Below are positions 1 to 9,208 of a DNA stretch of 19,027 nucleotides, piece by piece (positions within the stretch are counted from its first letter, which is position 1; each line of letters starts with the position of its first letter). The stretch covers positions 1 to 19,027 of the forward strand of contig DNHA01000280.1 in the NCBI GenBank assembly GCA_003486025.1. Reading direction: 5' to 3'. The notes beneath the pieces were generated by a model that was not told the DNA's origin, made no database searches, and saw only the letters and a list, made by a program, of their open reading frames with translations. The translations under genes were made by a program, and so were the position numbers. The stretch is from Micrococcaceae bacterium (GTDB lineage: Bacteria; Actinomycetota; Actinomycetes; Actinomycetales; Micrococcaceae).

Positions 1-1179
1 GTAGTCCACGCCTTTGGACAGTCCGCCGGCAATCCACACCACCGAGCTAAATGCGGCAAGCGAGGCGTCAGCCGCGTGCGGGTTGGTGGCCTTTGAATCG
101 TTGATCCACAAGATGTCATCGCGTCGCGCGACCGCTTGAATACGGTGAGCACCAGAATCAAAACCGCTCAGACCCTTGGCGATTGCCTCTGCTTCTACCC
201 CGTACGCGCGGGCCAAAGCAGCGGCAGCGGCGGCGTTGGCTGCGGTATGCTTCGGAACGATTTCGCCAATGTCGCTCAGCGCCACCAGCTCCAGAGCATT
301 GCTCCGGCGCTCTTCGATAAACGCCCGGTCGACAAGCAGTCCTTCAACAATCCCGACGGTGGAAACCGCAGGGCTGTCGGTGGAGAAGCCGATGGCGCGG
401 CATCCTTCAATGACATCCGCGTTCTCGACCATGTGAAGGGTCTTGGCGTCAGCGACGTTAAAGATCGCGGCGACTTGGGTTCGCTCATAGATCTTGGCTT
501 TGTCGGCCTGGTAGGCCGCAAAGCCACCATGCCAGTCCACATGGTCTTCGGCGATGTTCAGCACAACAGAAGCTAGAGGAGAGATACTGTGGGTGTAGTG
601 CAGCTGGAAGCTCGACAATTCAACAACAAAGACGTCGTAGTCCACTGGTTCACGGACCGCATCCAAAATGGGGGTCCCCACGTTGCCCACGGCAATCGCA
701 CGCAATCCGGCGGCCTGCAAGATCGCTTCGGTCATGCCTACGGTGGTCGTTTTACCGTTGGTACCGGTGATCGCTAGCCACTGCGGCGCCGTGCGCCCGG
801 CACGGTTCTGCACCCGCCAGGCAAGTTCAATATCGCCCCAGATTTCGATCCCGGATTCGGCTGCAGCAGCCAGGACCGGATGGCGTGGATTCCAGCCCGG
901 CGAGACCACCACCAGCTCCGGGGCGGCCCCGTCAATCTGCGGCAACGAGTCAAGATATTCCGCACCGAGCAACACCTGATGCGCCCCGACGATTTTCAGG
1001 GTCTCGGCACGCTGCGAGTTGATCTCGTCATCGCGTCCGTCGATGACGGTGACCATGGCGCCAAGCTCGATCAGCGTGTCGGCGGCAGAGAATCCGGAGA
1101 GCCCCAGACCCGCAACAACTACGCGCAGGCCTTTCCAGTTTGCATCCCAGCTGGTCAGTTCGGCCAGTTTTTCACTCAC
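1..1179 (-). CDS. murD: MurD, UDP-MurNAc-L-alanine:D-glutamate ligase (C-terminus missing)
   Basis: ATP-dependent cytoplasmic ligase that adds D-Glu to UDP-MurNAc-L-Ala. I translated the minus strand directly: 393 codons run open to the left edge, so the C-terminal part is outside the window. The N-terminal nucleotide-fold segment has VVAGLGLSGFSAA (residues 21-33), followed by the Mur-ligase P-loop TGTNGKTTT (138-146), a VELSSFQL segment, LNIAEDHVDWHG, the lysine in YQADKAKIY, and NDSKATNPHA near the edge, all typical of MurD. The start is GTG at 1179-1177, overlapping the mraY stop as GTGA, with no clear Shine-Dalgarno, so translation is probably coupled to mraY. It is the last gene of the dcw series visible here; ftsW and murG would be expected to the left, but that is inference. 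Confidence 0.95.
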   Translation of the reverse strand, partial: MSEKLAELTSWDANWKGLRVVVAGLGLSGFSAADTLIELGAMVTVIDGRDDEINSQRAETLKIVGAHQVLLGAEYLDSLPQIDGAAPELVVVSPGWNPRHPVLAAAAESGIEIWGDIELAWRVQNRAGRTAPQWLAITGTNGKTTTVGMTEAILQAAGLRAIAVGNVGTPILDAVREPVDYDVFVVELSSFQLHYTHSISPLASVVLNIAEDHVDWHGGFAAYQADKAKIYERTQVAAIFNVADAKTLHMVENADVIEGCRAIGFSTDSPAVSTVGIVEGLLVDRAFIEERRSNALELVALSDIGEIVPKHTAANAAAAAALARAYGVEAEAIAKGLSGFDSGAHRIQAVARRDDILWINDSKATNPHAADASLAAFSSVVWIAGGLSKGVDY

Positions 1180-2279
1180 AGTGCGACAACCCATTCGGAG
1201 TAGAACAGACCCAGTCCGGCTGCCACAAAGAGACCGGCCAGAATCCAGAAACGAATAACAACATTCTCTTCGGACCAGCCGGAGAGCTCAAAGTGATGCT
1301 GCAGCGGTGCCATCTTGAAGACACGTTTGCCACCGGAAAGTTTGAAGTAGCCCACCTGGATGATCACCGACAAAGCGATAATCACGAACAGACCGGCAAT
1401 GACAACCAGCAGCAGCTGCGTGCGTGAAAGGATCGCCATGGCGGCAACGGCGCCACCGATGGCTAGCGAACCGGTATCGCCCATGAAAATCTTTGCTGGT
1501 TTCGCATTCCACCAGAGGAAGGCGATCAACGCGCCGGAAATCGTCGCACCGAGCAACGCCAAATCCTGGGGATCACGCACGGTGTAGCAAACTTCCATAG
1601 CGTTGATCCGGCCGCAGGCCTGGTTCTGCTGCCAGATGCCGATCAGCGTGTACGCGCCGAATACCATGATCGAGGCACCGGTAGCCAGCCCGTCGAGGCC
1701 ATCGGTCAAGTTCACGCCGTTGGTGGTGCCGGTGACGATGAAGTTGGCCCACAGCACGAAAAGGATCAAGCCCATCAGCGGTCCGGCGAAGGCCAAGTCG
1801 ATATCGAGATCCCGCAAGAATGAGATCGCAGTTGACGCGGGAGTCAGCCCCTGGCTGTTAGGGAACTGCAGGGCGAGGATCGCGAAGCTGATGCCGACAA
1901 TCGCCTGCAGGATGATCTTCTGGTAGGCACGCAGACCCAGCGAACGCTTCTTGGCGATCTTGATGAAATCATCGAGGAAGCCCACTAGTCCCATACCGCC
2001 GAAGAGCAGCAAGACCAGCAAGCCGCTGGCGGTAATTCCGGAAGAAGTGCGCCCCATCAGACCCAAAATACCGTGGGTCAGGAAATAGGCGACAAAGACC
2101 GCAAGGATGAAGACCACGCCACCCATGGTGGGGGTGCCGGACTTGACCGAATGCGAGTTCGGTCCATCATCACGCACCACTTGCCCGTACTGCTTTTTGG
2201 TCAGCAACCGGATGTACAGCGGCATGGCCACCATGGTCAGCACTAAGGCAATGCCTGCGCCTAGAATCAATGCGATCAT
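1176..2279 (-). CDS. mraY: MraY, phospho-MurNAc-pentapeptide transferase
   Basis: Integral membrane enzyme that moves phospho-MurNAc-pentapeptide from UDP to undecaprenyl phosphate, making lipid I. The 367-residue length fits the family. Hydrophobic helices span nearly the whole chain. Signature cytoplasmic loops are visible: SGTPTMGG (47-54), the DDFIK aspartates (103-104), NGVNLTDGLDGLATG (187-201) with D193 and D196, FMGDTGS (265-271) with D268, and the PLQHHFELSG loop (325-334) typical of MraY. The ATG start overlaps the murF stop by four bases (ATGA), with an AGAAGG-like ribosome site inside murF. It overlaps murD downstream by four bases. It lies mid-operon with no promoter of its own visible. 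Confidence 0.97.
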   Translation of the reverse strand: MIALILGAGIALVLTMVAMPLYIRLLTKKQYGQVVRDDGPNSHSVKSGTPTMGGVVFILAVFVAYFLTHGILGLMGRTSSGITASGLLVLLLFGGMGLVGFLDDFIKIAKKRSLGLRAYQKIILQAIVGISFAILALQFPNSQGLTPASTAISFLRDLDIDLAFAGPLMGLILFVLWANFIVTGTTNGVNLTDGLDGLATGASIMVFGAYTLIGIWQQNQACGRINAMEVCYTVRDPQDLALLGATISGALIAFLWWNAKPAKIFMGDTGSLAIGGAVAAMAILSRTQLLLVVIAGLFVIIALSVIIQVGYFKLSGGKRVFKMAPLQHHFELSGWSEENVVIRFWILAGLFVAAGLGLFYSEWVVAL

Positions 2280-3733
2280 GCGTCTTCGCCTTCTTTCACC
2301 AGTGCTGCGATGTCATCACCTAGGTGTCGTAACCCGGCGCCATTTGAAGATTTGAATAAAACAATATCGCCGGGCAGAAGCTGCTCGGCAAGCTGGCTGC
2401 GGGCTTCTTCGATGGTTTCCACGAAGTAGGCTTCGTCGCCCCAGCTTCCTTCGAGCACCGCCGAGTTATAGGCCAGCTTTGCGCCCCAGCCAATCACCAA
2501 CAACTTTTTGATGTTCATCCGAACCGCGATGCGGCCCAACACATCGTGTTCGTGCCGGGATTCATCGCCGAGCTCTAGCATTTCGCCTAGGACCGCCCAG
2601 GTCCGCCGGGCCACACCCTGCTCATTCGGAAGGCCTAGTTCAGCCAGCGTGCGAAGTGCCGCACGCATGGACTCTGGATTGGCGTTGTACGCGTCGTTAA
2701 TGATGGTGACTCCATCGGCGCGCTCAATGCGTTCCATGCGCCACCTGCTGCCAGCGGTGAGACCGTCAAGGGTCTGCGCTATCAAGGCAGGATCGATGCC
2801 GAGTTCGGCAGCTGCACCCGCGGCCGCCAAGATATTTGAGACATGATGGCGCCCGAGCAGGCCTGAGGTGATTCGCTGGCTGTAGCCATTGGCAAATTCC
2901 AGTGTGAGTTCGGGCTGCCCGTCGGCGTTGACAACTACATTCTCCGCCCAGACGCTCGCGTTCTCTGGCTTGTTGCTGACTGTGCCGAAGTACCGTACAG
3001 CTCCCCCGGAACGTTGTGCCATGCGTGCGACTCGCGAGTCGTCAAAGTTCAGTAAGGCGGTCCCGGAAGCATCTAGGGCTTCAACAAGTTCGCCCTTGGC
3101 CTTTTCAATATTTTCCACTCCGCCGAATTCCCCGGCGTGTGCGGTGCCTACGCAAAGCACCACCCCGATCTTCGGATGGACCATATCGGTGAGGTAGGTC
3201 AGGTGTCCAAGACCGGTAGCGCCCATCTCGATCACCAGGTACTTGGTGTCTTCGGTGGCCCTGAAAACGGTTAGCGGTACTCCTACTTCTCCGTTATAGG
3301 AGCCAATGGGAGAGACCGTGGGTGCAACCTCAGACAAGATGCTGGCCAAAAGGTCTTTGGTGGTTGTTTTGCCGGCCGAACCGGTAATGCCAATGACGGC
3401 AGCGTCGTTTTTCTTCTTCAGATATTCAACGATGTACGCAGCTATCTGGCCCATTGCTTCGACCGCGTCATCGACAATAATGGCCGGATGCTCGGCTCTT
3501 TGCTCGTCGAGTGTGACACGTTCGGCTAGGGCAAGTACGGCTCCGCTGGATAGCGCCTTGTCGATAAAGGCATGCCCGTCAGAAAACTCGCCGGGCTTAG
3601 CAACAAAAAGGGCTCCGGGAAGCACGTCACGCGAATCGGTAGTTACCGATGAGATGACGGTGGATGGGGCGACAGCAGCTGTCGCGCGACCCCCGGTGAT
3701 CGCGAGCAGGTCGGAGAGAGACAAATCAATCAT
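2276..3733 (-). CDS. murF: MurF, UDP-MurNAc-tripeptide:D-Ala-D-Ala ligase
   Basis: Cytoplasmic ligase that adds the D-Ala-D-Ala dipeptide, giving UDP-MurNAc-pentapeptide. The 485-residue protein has the MurF-type N-terminal domain (VTTDSRDVLPGALFVA, 29-44), the ATP-binding motif TGSAGKTTTKD (117-127), an EMGATGLGHL stretch typical of MurF, and the C-terminal-domain motif INDAYNANPESMRAAL with AVLGEMLELG after it. The ATG at 3733-3731 fits the conserved N-terminus, but no good Shine-Dalgarno precedes it. A 50-bp gap separates it from the murE stop, the longest gap between ligase genes here, and I find no convincing internal promoter in it. It overlaps mraY by four bases. Confidence 0.97.
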   Translation of the reverse strand: MIDLSLSDLLAITGGRATAAVAPSTVISSVTTDSRDVLPGALFVAKPGEFSDGHAFIDKALSSGAVLALAERVTLDEQRAEHPAIIVDDAVEAMGQIAAYIVEYLKKKNDAAVIGITGSAGKTTTKDLLASILSEVAPTVSPIGSYNGEVGVPLTVFRATEDTKYLVIEMGATGLGHLTYLTDMVHPKIGVVLCVGTAHAGEFGGVENIEKAKGELVEALDASGTALLNFDDSRVARMAQRSGGAVRYFGTVSNKPENASVWAENVVVNADGQPELTLEFANGYSQRITSGLLGRHHVSNILAAAGAAAELGIDPALIAQTLDGLTAGSRWRMERIERADGVTIINDAYNANPESMRAALRTLAELGLPNEQGVARRTWAVLGEMLELGDESRHEHDVLGRIAVRMNIKKLLVIGWGAKLAYNSAVLEGSWGDEAYFVETIEEARSQLAEQLLPGDIVLFKSSNGAGLRHLGDDIAALVKEGEDA

Positions 3734-3783
3734 GGCAATTAGGACTTTACACTTGAGCGGCGGGTGAGGAGGACTTCTGTGAG

Positions 3784-5367
3784 CTAGTAAATGGTCACAA
3801 ATCCATGAAGCTTTAGCGCATTGGCCAGTTCGACGCGGTCATCTAACTCAACGTCAATACCGGCTACGTCTTGGCTAACTTCGTGTCCGCGACCGGCAAC
3901 GAGTATCGCGTCTTGCACTCCAGCCAAACTCACAGCGAATTCTACGGCTTGAGCGCGTGGCGCGATGTTAAAAAGCTGCACCGCTGGACGTTCAGCGTCG
4001 ATCACCGCTTGCGCGCCGGCGGCAACCTGTTCGCGGATTGGTGCGGGGTCTTCACCATGCGAGTCATCATCGGTGACAATGACGATGTCTGCATGACGCG
4101 CTGCTACGGCACCCATATCAGGGCGTTTGGTCTTGTCGCGTTCGCCGGTGGCACCGAAAACGATAATTCGACGTCCTTGCTCGGTGACGCGCATCGATTC
4201 CAATGCCTTAGCAATGGCATCGGAGTTATGCGCGAAGTCCACCACAGCCACCGGCGACTCGCCAATGACTTGCATCCGACCTGGAACCGATACCGACAGC
4301 GGGTCAGCTTGTTTCAGTGCTTCTTGGAGCTGTTCCAGAGCGACACCGCTGGCCAGCACCATCACCGTTGCCAGCGCCGCGTTGGCGACATTAAACAGTC
4401 CAGGCAGGCCGGTGCGCGCGTGGAGTTCGCGTCCATCACGATGCACAATGGTGAATTGATGGCCTAATACGCTGGGCACAATGTTCACCACATGCCAGTC
4501 AGCATCTATATCCGCATCAAGGCTCAAGGACTCGGTGGGAATTGACGCATTCCTAGCCAGTCGTTGTCCATATAAGTCATCAACCATCACCACTGCACGC
4601 TGGCTGTGGTCCGAGGTGAACAATTGCGCTTTGGTCTGGAAGTACTCTTCCATGGAACCGTGCAGATCAAGATGGTCCTGGGTGAGGTTGGTATATCCGG
4701 AGACCGCAAACTGCAATCCGTCGACTCGTCCGTAGCTCAGCGAATGGCTAGAAACTTCCATAGCCACCGTAGAAATATCTTCTTCGTCCATCCGCGCAAG
4801 GACGCCATGCAACTGGGTCGCCTCAGGGGTGGTGAGCACGCTAGGAATAATTTGACCGCGAGCAGACATTTCAATGGTTCCCACAAGGCCTGCATGTGAT
4901 CCGAGGGCCTCGGTAATTGCTCGAATCATGAAAGTGGTGGTGGTTTTGCCATTGGTGCCGGTCACCGCTAGAAGTTCGGGGCAGTTCTTCGCTGTACCGT
5001 AGACCATGCTGGCGGCGCGAGCTGCAATTTTGCGCACATCGCTGACCACGGCCACTGGAATCGAGGTGGGTTCCACCAACAGGTTGAGGCCCTGCTCATC
5101 GGTGATCAGCGCGACGGCTCCATTGGCTATGGCGGTGTCCAGGAATTCCGCGCCGTGGCGCTTAGCGCCCGAGATGGCCAGGAATACGTCCCCGGGTTGA
5201 ACTATCTGTGGGTTCAGGCTCACTCCGGTAATGGGTTGCTTGCTAGCAGCTCCATGAGCGGTTGCCGCCAGAGGTTCTAGCAACTGATCAAAGTCGATTC
5301 CTTTGACCGTGCTGGGTCGCAAATGATGTTCCAGCTCGCGTGGCGTGCCTGATTCCTGAACTACCAA
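3784..5367 (-). CDS. murE: MurE, UDP-MurNAc-dipeptide:amino acid ligase, probably L-lysine-adding
   Basis: Adds the third stem-peptide residue to UDP-MurNAc-L-Ala-D-Glu. At 527 residues it has an N-terminal UDP-sugar domain (ITGVSLNPQIVQPGDVFLAI), P-loop TGTNGKTTTT (136-145), EVSSHSL (204-210), TQDHLDLHG (229-237), the probable carbamylated lysine K247 in FQTKAQLF, and a C-terminal domain with GRGHE (492-496). The position matching the DAP-type DNPR motif reads DDSH (434-437), so meso-DAP is unlikely to be the substrate. L-Lys is my inference, in line with Micrococcaceae walls. Two other motifs are also unusual: DFAHNSDAI in place of the common DYAHTPDAL, and FGATGERD in place of FGCGGDRD. 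The start is TTG at 5367-5365, overlapping the ftsI stop; a TAA just upstream in frame rules out a longer form, and AAGGA lies about 12 bases before it. Confidence 0.93.
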   Translation of the reverse strand: MVVQESGTPRELEHHLRPSTVKGIDFDQLLEPLAATAHGAASKQPITGVSLNPQIVQPGDVFLAISGAKRHGAEFLDTAIANGAVALITDEQGLNLLVEPTSIPVAVVSDVRKIAARAASMVYGTAKNCPELLAVTGTNGKTTTTFMIRAITEALGSHAGLVGTIEMSARGQIIPSVLTTPEATQLHGVLARMDEEDISTVAMEVSSHSLSYGRVDGLQFAVSGYTNLTQDHLDLHGSMEEYFQTKAQLFTSDHSQRAVVMVDDLYGQRLARNASIPTESLSLDADIDADWHVVNIVPSVLGHQFTIVHRDGRELHARTGLPGLFNVANAALATVMVLASGVALEQLQEALKQADPLSVSVPGRMQVIGESPVAVVDFAHNSDAIAKALESMRVTEQGRRIIVFGATGERDKTKRPDMGAVAARHADIVIVTDDDSHGEDPAPIREQVAAGAQAVIDAERPAVQLFNIAPRAQAVEFAVSLAGVQDAILVAGRGHEVSQDVAGIDVELDDRVELANALKLHGFVTIY

Positions 5368-7175
5368 GGTTTCTTTTGTTCCTTACCAACGAAGACGTCA
5401 TACGCTTCTGATTTTGTGGAGCTTGGTGGCACGTTGTAGGTGTTGAGTACGTGACTCATCACTTCGGTAAACGTGTCGGCGACCGAAAAGTTTTTCCAGC
5501 TGCCCTGCGGACGGTACATGGTAGCCACCACAACGTACTGCGGGTCATCCAATGGTGCTACACCTGCGAAGGAATAGCTGTATCCGTCATAGCCTTTGTC
5601 GCTTGCCGCCTGACCGGTACCAGTTTTACCGCCCACCCGGTATCCCGGTATCTTCATTTTAGTACCGGTGCCGGATTCCACGACCCCTTCCATGAGCTTG
5701 AGCATCTCTTTTGCTGTCTCTTTCTTCACAACGCGGCTCGATTTAGGCGTATCCGGTTCGGTCACGCTTCCATCTTCGTTTTTGTAGCCCTCGATGAGGC
5801 TCGGTGCGATGCGTTCGCCACCGTTGGCGAGAGTCTGGAAAATCGAGGCGGTATGAAGCACAGTTTGCGAATAACCTTGGCCAAACATCGTGGTGTACTG
5901 CTGGCGACGGTCCCAATTTTCAGGTTTCGCTAGCTGTCCCGCGCTTGCACCGTTAAGGCCGAGGTAAATCGGACTTCCCAGCCCGAACTTGCGCATGTAG
6001 TCATAGCGTTGTTTATTGGTCAGCTTGTTTCCGACCATCACCGTGCCGGTGTTGTAGGAACGTGCAAAGATTCCAGCGGCAGTCATGTCGTAAGTATCGT
6101 GCGGCAAGGAGTCGTTAATGGTTTCCTTGGTGACCGTGTACTTGTTCGGAACTCGGAATTCGGTCTCGGCCGTTACCGCTCCCTGATCAATTGCCGCAGC
6201 AAAGATGGCAGCCTTGCCGGTGGATCCTGGCTCAAAAGCACGGGTGATGGACACGGAACGGCGGAACTCCGGGTCGGTGGCGCCTGGGTCGTTGGGATCT
6301 AATTGTGCAGAGTCACCAATGGCGAGAATCTTTCCGGTCTTTACATCCTCAACTACTACCGAAACCCATTGTGCGTTGAATTGCTTCTGCTTCTTCTCGG
6401 CCTCACGCTGCGCGACGTAATTGACGTCGGAGTCGATGGTCAGCATGACGTCTTGGCCGTTAACCGCTGGGGTTTCTTCAACCTCGGTGACCGGAATACG
6501 GACACCGTCGGCGCTGACCTCAATCTTGCGGCTGCCTTCGGTTCCTTTAAGGTGCTTTTCTTGGCTCAGTTCTAAGCCTTCAGCACCGACCACTGATGTC
6601 TGGTCCTCAGAGTTTCGCACAAAACCAAGGAGTGGTCCGGCGATGACCCCTTGTGGGTACTGTCTTTCGCTACGCAGCAATGGAGAAAGGCGTGGGATGC
6701 CTACTTCCATAACTTCGTTTTTGACTTCAGGAGTGACACCTTTGGCAAGGACCACATAGCCTTTGGGCTTGGCACCGTCCTGCGGCTGAACGGACGCGGC
6801 GAGCTCAGCTGGATCTTGGTCGAGAATCTGGGCTAGTTCCTTGACCGCCTGGTCCCAGCCGATAAACTCGCTACCATTGGTGCCATCTCGCTTGGCACGG
6901 CGAAATTCATCCCGCTGGTCTCGCTGGTCAATGACCAAGTCGTAACGGTCCACGCTGACCGCCAGCAACGTACCGTTGCGATCAACGATAGAACCACGAG
7001 TCGGTGCGATCACCTCTTCGCGCTGGCGGTCTGCTTGCGCGGCATCGGCGACGGTTGAAGCGTTAATTCCCTGTACCCAGAACAACCGCCCCGCGATTGC
7101 TAAGAGTGCTGCCAAAGATAAGATGAGCAAAAAACGCATGCGCTTTTTTGCTGTGTCCAGTGCGGTCGAGCTCAC
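5361..7175 (-). CDS. ftsI: FtsI/PbpB, septal peptidoglycan transpeptidase (class B PBP3)
   Basis: Membrane-anchored class B penicillin-binding protein that crosslinks septal peptidoglycan with FtsW. I choose GTG at 7175-7173 (604 residues) because AGGGGA lies 12 bases upstream; the reading frame extends to a TTG at 7196 without a ribosome site. A short basic cytoplasmic end precedes one membrane helix (about 14-34). The dimerisation/pedestal region has APTRGSIVDRNGTLLA. The transpeptidase domain shows SxxK as STGK (318-321, nucleophile S318), SxN as SYN (373-375) and KTGT (517-520). There is no PASTA repeat; the protein ends about 90 residues after KTG. It follows the FtsL-like gene by 76 bp and overlaps murE by seven bases. 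Confidence 0.95.
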   Translation of the reverse strand: MSSTALDTAKKRMRFLLILSLAALLAIAGRLFWVQGINASTVADAAQADRQREEVIAPTRGSIVDRNGTLLAVSVDRYDLVIDQRDQRDEFRRAKRDGTNGSEFIGWDQAVKELAQILDQDPAELAASVQPQDGAKPKGYVVLAKGVTPEVKNEVMEVGIPRLSPLLRSERQYPQGVIAGPLLGFVRNSEDQTSVVGAEGLELSQEKHLKGTEGSRKIEVSADGVRIPVTEVEETPAVNGQDVMLTIDSDVNYVAQREAEKKQKQFNAQWVSVVVEDVKTGKILAIGDSAQLDPNDPGATDPEFRRSVSITRAFEPGSTGKAAIFAAAIDQGAVTAETEFRVPNKYTVTKETINDSLPHDTYDMTAAGIFARSYNTGTVMVGNKLTNKQRYDYMRKFGLGSPIYLGLNGASAGQLAKPENWDRRQQYTTMFGQGYSQTVLHTASIFQTLANGGERIAPSLIEGYKNEDGSVTEPDTPKSSRVVKKETAKEMLKLMEGVVESGTGTKMKIPGYRVGGKTGTGQAASDKGYDGYSYSFAGVAPLDDPQYVVVATMYRPQGSWKNFSVADTFTEVMSHVLNTYNVPPSSTKSEAYDVFVGKEQKKPW

Positions 7176-7251
7176 GGTGATACTCAGTCCCCTCAACGTG
7201 GTTTCGTGACAGCGAGAATTACCGCCGTGGTTCTAGCTTAGAAAGCGAAAG

Positions 7252-8034
7252 CTAGTTCGTCGGGGATTTGATCATTGGTGCTGGGATCGTGCCGCCGTTG
7301 AGTTCGCTATCTTTGAAGACCGGTCGTCCGTCGTCGGCAACTTTACGAGTTGCCGTTTCGTCTTTCACTACAGACTTCGTGGAATTCTTCGAGTCCGCTG
7401 AATCCGCAGCCGACTTCGCATCATCTTTAGAGGCATTACCCACAGTAGGCACTGGAGCCTTGGACTCACTCTTCTTCGTGTCGGCCTTGGCCTTGTCGCG
7501 GATGCTCTGCCCCGGTAATGGCAGTGTTGCGTAATTGGCGGAATTGCCTTCCGCCTTCACTGCCTTATCGGCAGACTTCGTGATGGAGTTGTCATTGAGA
7601 TCTACCAGACCAGGAGCACCTGGCGCCACTAAGCCCAGCGCGTTCGCTTTTTTAGCCAATGCCTGCGGAGCCGACAGCGATTGCGCCTCCTTGAGCAGTG
7701 CCTGGTTTTCTTGCGACAGCACGCGTTCCTGGTTTCGCAAAGACACAATGTCATATTGCCTTTGCGCTACGGACGTGTTCATCAGCACGAGCGTAACAAT
7801 CACTGAAAAGGCGACGACGACAAGAGCAATCACCATGACCAGCATGGAACGCTTATTGGTCTCGTTAATACGCGGTACGAGTGAGAGCGTCACGCGCTGA
7901 CGCGAATCAATCTCTGGAAGTCCACTTGCAGCCACTGGTTCCGGACGAACGGCGCGAGCAGTACTACCGTCGACAACCGTCTGTGCGGTCATTGCGGCGG
8001 TCTTAGTGACTCGACGTTGGGCTCGTTGGGTCAT
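7252..8034 (-). CDS. ftsL: FtsL-like septum formation protein with long C-terminal tail
   Basis: Single-pass bitopic protein between rsmH and ftsI, the position of ftsL in actinobacterial dcw clusters (Rv2164c in M. tuberculosis). The 260 residues comprise a basic N-terminal cytoplasmic part (1-63), one strongly hydrophobic helix (about 64-86), then a heptad-like coiled coil (about 88-120: QRQYDIVSLRNQERVLSQEN). LAKKANALGLVAP then follows, as in FtsL/DivIC proteins. The tail from about 145 to 260 is low-complexity, rich in Ser, Lys, Asp and Ala, and probably disordered outside the membrane. In the family the coiled coil pairs with DivIC/FtsB to activate FtsWI; that role here is inferred from position and topology, since FtsL sequences diverge strongly. 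AAGGAG lies seven bases before the ATG, and the gene follows rsmH by three bases. Confidence 0.85.
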   Translation of the reverse strand: MTQRAQRRVTKTAAMTAQTVVDGSTARAVRPEPVAASGLPEIDSRQRVTLSLVPRINETNKRSMLVMVIALVVVAFSVIVTLVLMNTSVAQRQYDIVSLRNQERVLSQENQALLKEAQSLSAPQALAKKANALGLVAPGAPGLVDLNDNSITKSADKAVKAEGNSANYATLPLPGQSIRDKAKADTKKSESKAPVPTVGNASKDDAKSAADSADSKNSTKSVVKDETATRKVADDGRPVFKDSELNGGTIPAPMIKSPTN

Positions 8035-8037
8035 GGG

Positions 8038-9030
8038 CTAGCTCCTTTTCAGAACTCTTTCGACCGCTCGCAAGCGGGCCGATGCAGCACGTGGATTTTC
8101 TGCGATTTCTGCTTCTGTCGGCTTCTCGGTGCCCTTGGTGAGTACCTTGAATTCGGCTTTGTGCTCTTCCAACTCAACTGGAAAACCAGGAGGTGCCGAA
8201 GAGGTAGAACCCTTGACGAAGTGACGTTTGGTGATTTTGTCTTCGAGTGAGTGGTAACTCATGACGACCACCCGGCCGCCAATATTAAGTGAAGACATCG
8301 ACGCTGGTATAGCCCGTTCCAGAACGTCTAGCTCTTCATTCACCGCAATGCGCAATGCTTGAAAAGTACGCTTGGCGGGGTGTCCTGAAGTGCGTGCTGC
8401 TGCGGCAGGTACTACCGAGCGAATAACCTCGACAAGTTGAGCTGTCGTCGTGATTCGTTCCTTAGTCCGCGCCTCAACGATTGCTGTAGAAATTCGACCC
8501 GCAAATTTCTCTTCGCCCCATTGCCGAATAATCCGCAGCAGTCGCTCACGGTCCAGATCATTGACCAGGTCTTCGGCAGTTGGGCCACCCGAGGTATCCA
8601 TGCGCATGTCCAGGGCTGCATCGTAGGAATATGCAAAGCCTCGTTCACGCTCATCGAGCTGCAATGAAGAAACACCAAGGTCAAAAAGTACGCCGTCGAT
8701 TCCTGGGAAACCCAGATCCTCCACCACATCGGAGATTTCGTCGTAGACCGCATGTACAAGGTCCACTCGATCTTCGAAGGGTTTCAAACGAGCTCCTGCA
8801 AGCTGGTGAGCCTGTTCATCACGGTCAAGACCGATCAGGTGGAGATTGTCGAAGCGTTGAAGGATTGCCTCGGAGTGTCCACCCATTCCCAGGGTGCAGT
8901 CCACGACAACGGCTCTGCGTCCGTCGGCATTGGCGCGCTCGATGCCCGGTGCCAAAAGATTGACGCATCGATCCAGTAATACCGGAACATGTCGTTCCGA
9001 AGCTGGTCGTTGTGAATCTTGATTCGGCAC
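8038..9030 (-). CDS. rsmH: RsmH (MraW), 16S rRNA m4C1402 methyltransferase
   Basis: S-adenosylmethionine-dependent N4-methyltransferase acting on C1402 of 16S rRNA (E. coli numbering), commonly encoded in dcw clusters. The 330 residues fit the family. Visible are the [10 protein letters not shown] start, the SAM-binding loop [15 protein letters not shown] (43-57), GLDRDEQA (67-74), [17 protein letters not shown] (116-132), DMRMD, and the C-terminal [17 protein letters not shown] segment. The start is GTG at 9030-9028 with AGGGGG five bases upstream; an in-frame TGA about 13 codons upstream excludes a longer form. The 178 bp between mraZ and this gene is unusually long for the operon. It has no open frame I trust and no clear promoter. 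Confidence 0.96.
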   Translation of the reverse strand: MPNQDSQRPASERHVPVLLDRCVNLLAPGIERANADGRRAVVVDCTLGMGGHSEAILQRFDNLHLIGLDRDEQAHQLAGARLKPFEDRVDLVHAVYDEISDVVEDLGFPGIDGVLFDLGVSSLQLDERERGFAYSYDAALDMRMDTSGGPTAEDLVNDLDRERLLRIIRQWGEEKFAGRISTAIVEARTKERITTTAQLVEVIRSVVPAAAARTSGHPAKRTFQALRIAVNEELDVLERAIPASMSSLNIGGRVVVMSYHSLEDKITKRHFVKGSTSSAPPGFPVELEEHKAEFKVLTKGTEKPTEAEIAENPRAASARLRAVERVLKRS

Positions 9031-9208
9031 TGCGCCCCCTTTTCGCTGTTGTTGTTTCCGCTGGAATCAGATCCCCCTCCAACCTCGCATCGGTGGATTT
9101 GATCTGGATCCGGGGAAGTGGAGCCAGAGCAAGTCACCGCCAAGGTGGCTGGAGATCTCATCCCAGCGTTCTTGTTCTTGTGGAAAATACCGGAACCCGT
9201 ATTGAGTT

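Noticed and set aside
3871..4467. 198-codon plus-strand open frame inside murE
   Set aside because: It lies wholly opposite conserved murE motifs and has no recognisable domain.
7233..7255. CTAGCTT/AAGCTAG inverted repeat at the end of the FtsL-like gene
   Set aside because: Only seven AT-rich pairs, overlapping the stop codon, with no T-tract; too weak to call a terminator inside an operon.
9031..9208. Possible small gene or promoter between mraZ and rsmH
   Set aside because: rsmH cannot extend upstream because of an in-frame TGA, other frames look noncoding, and the only -10-like TATTTT has no acceptable -35.
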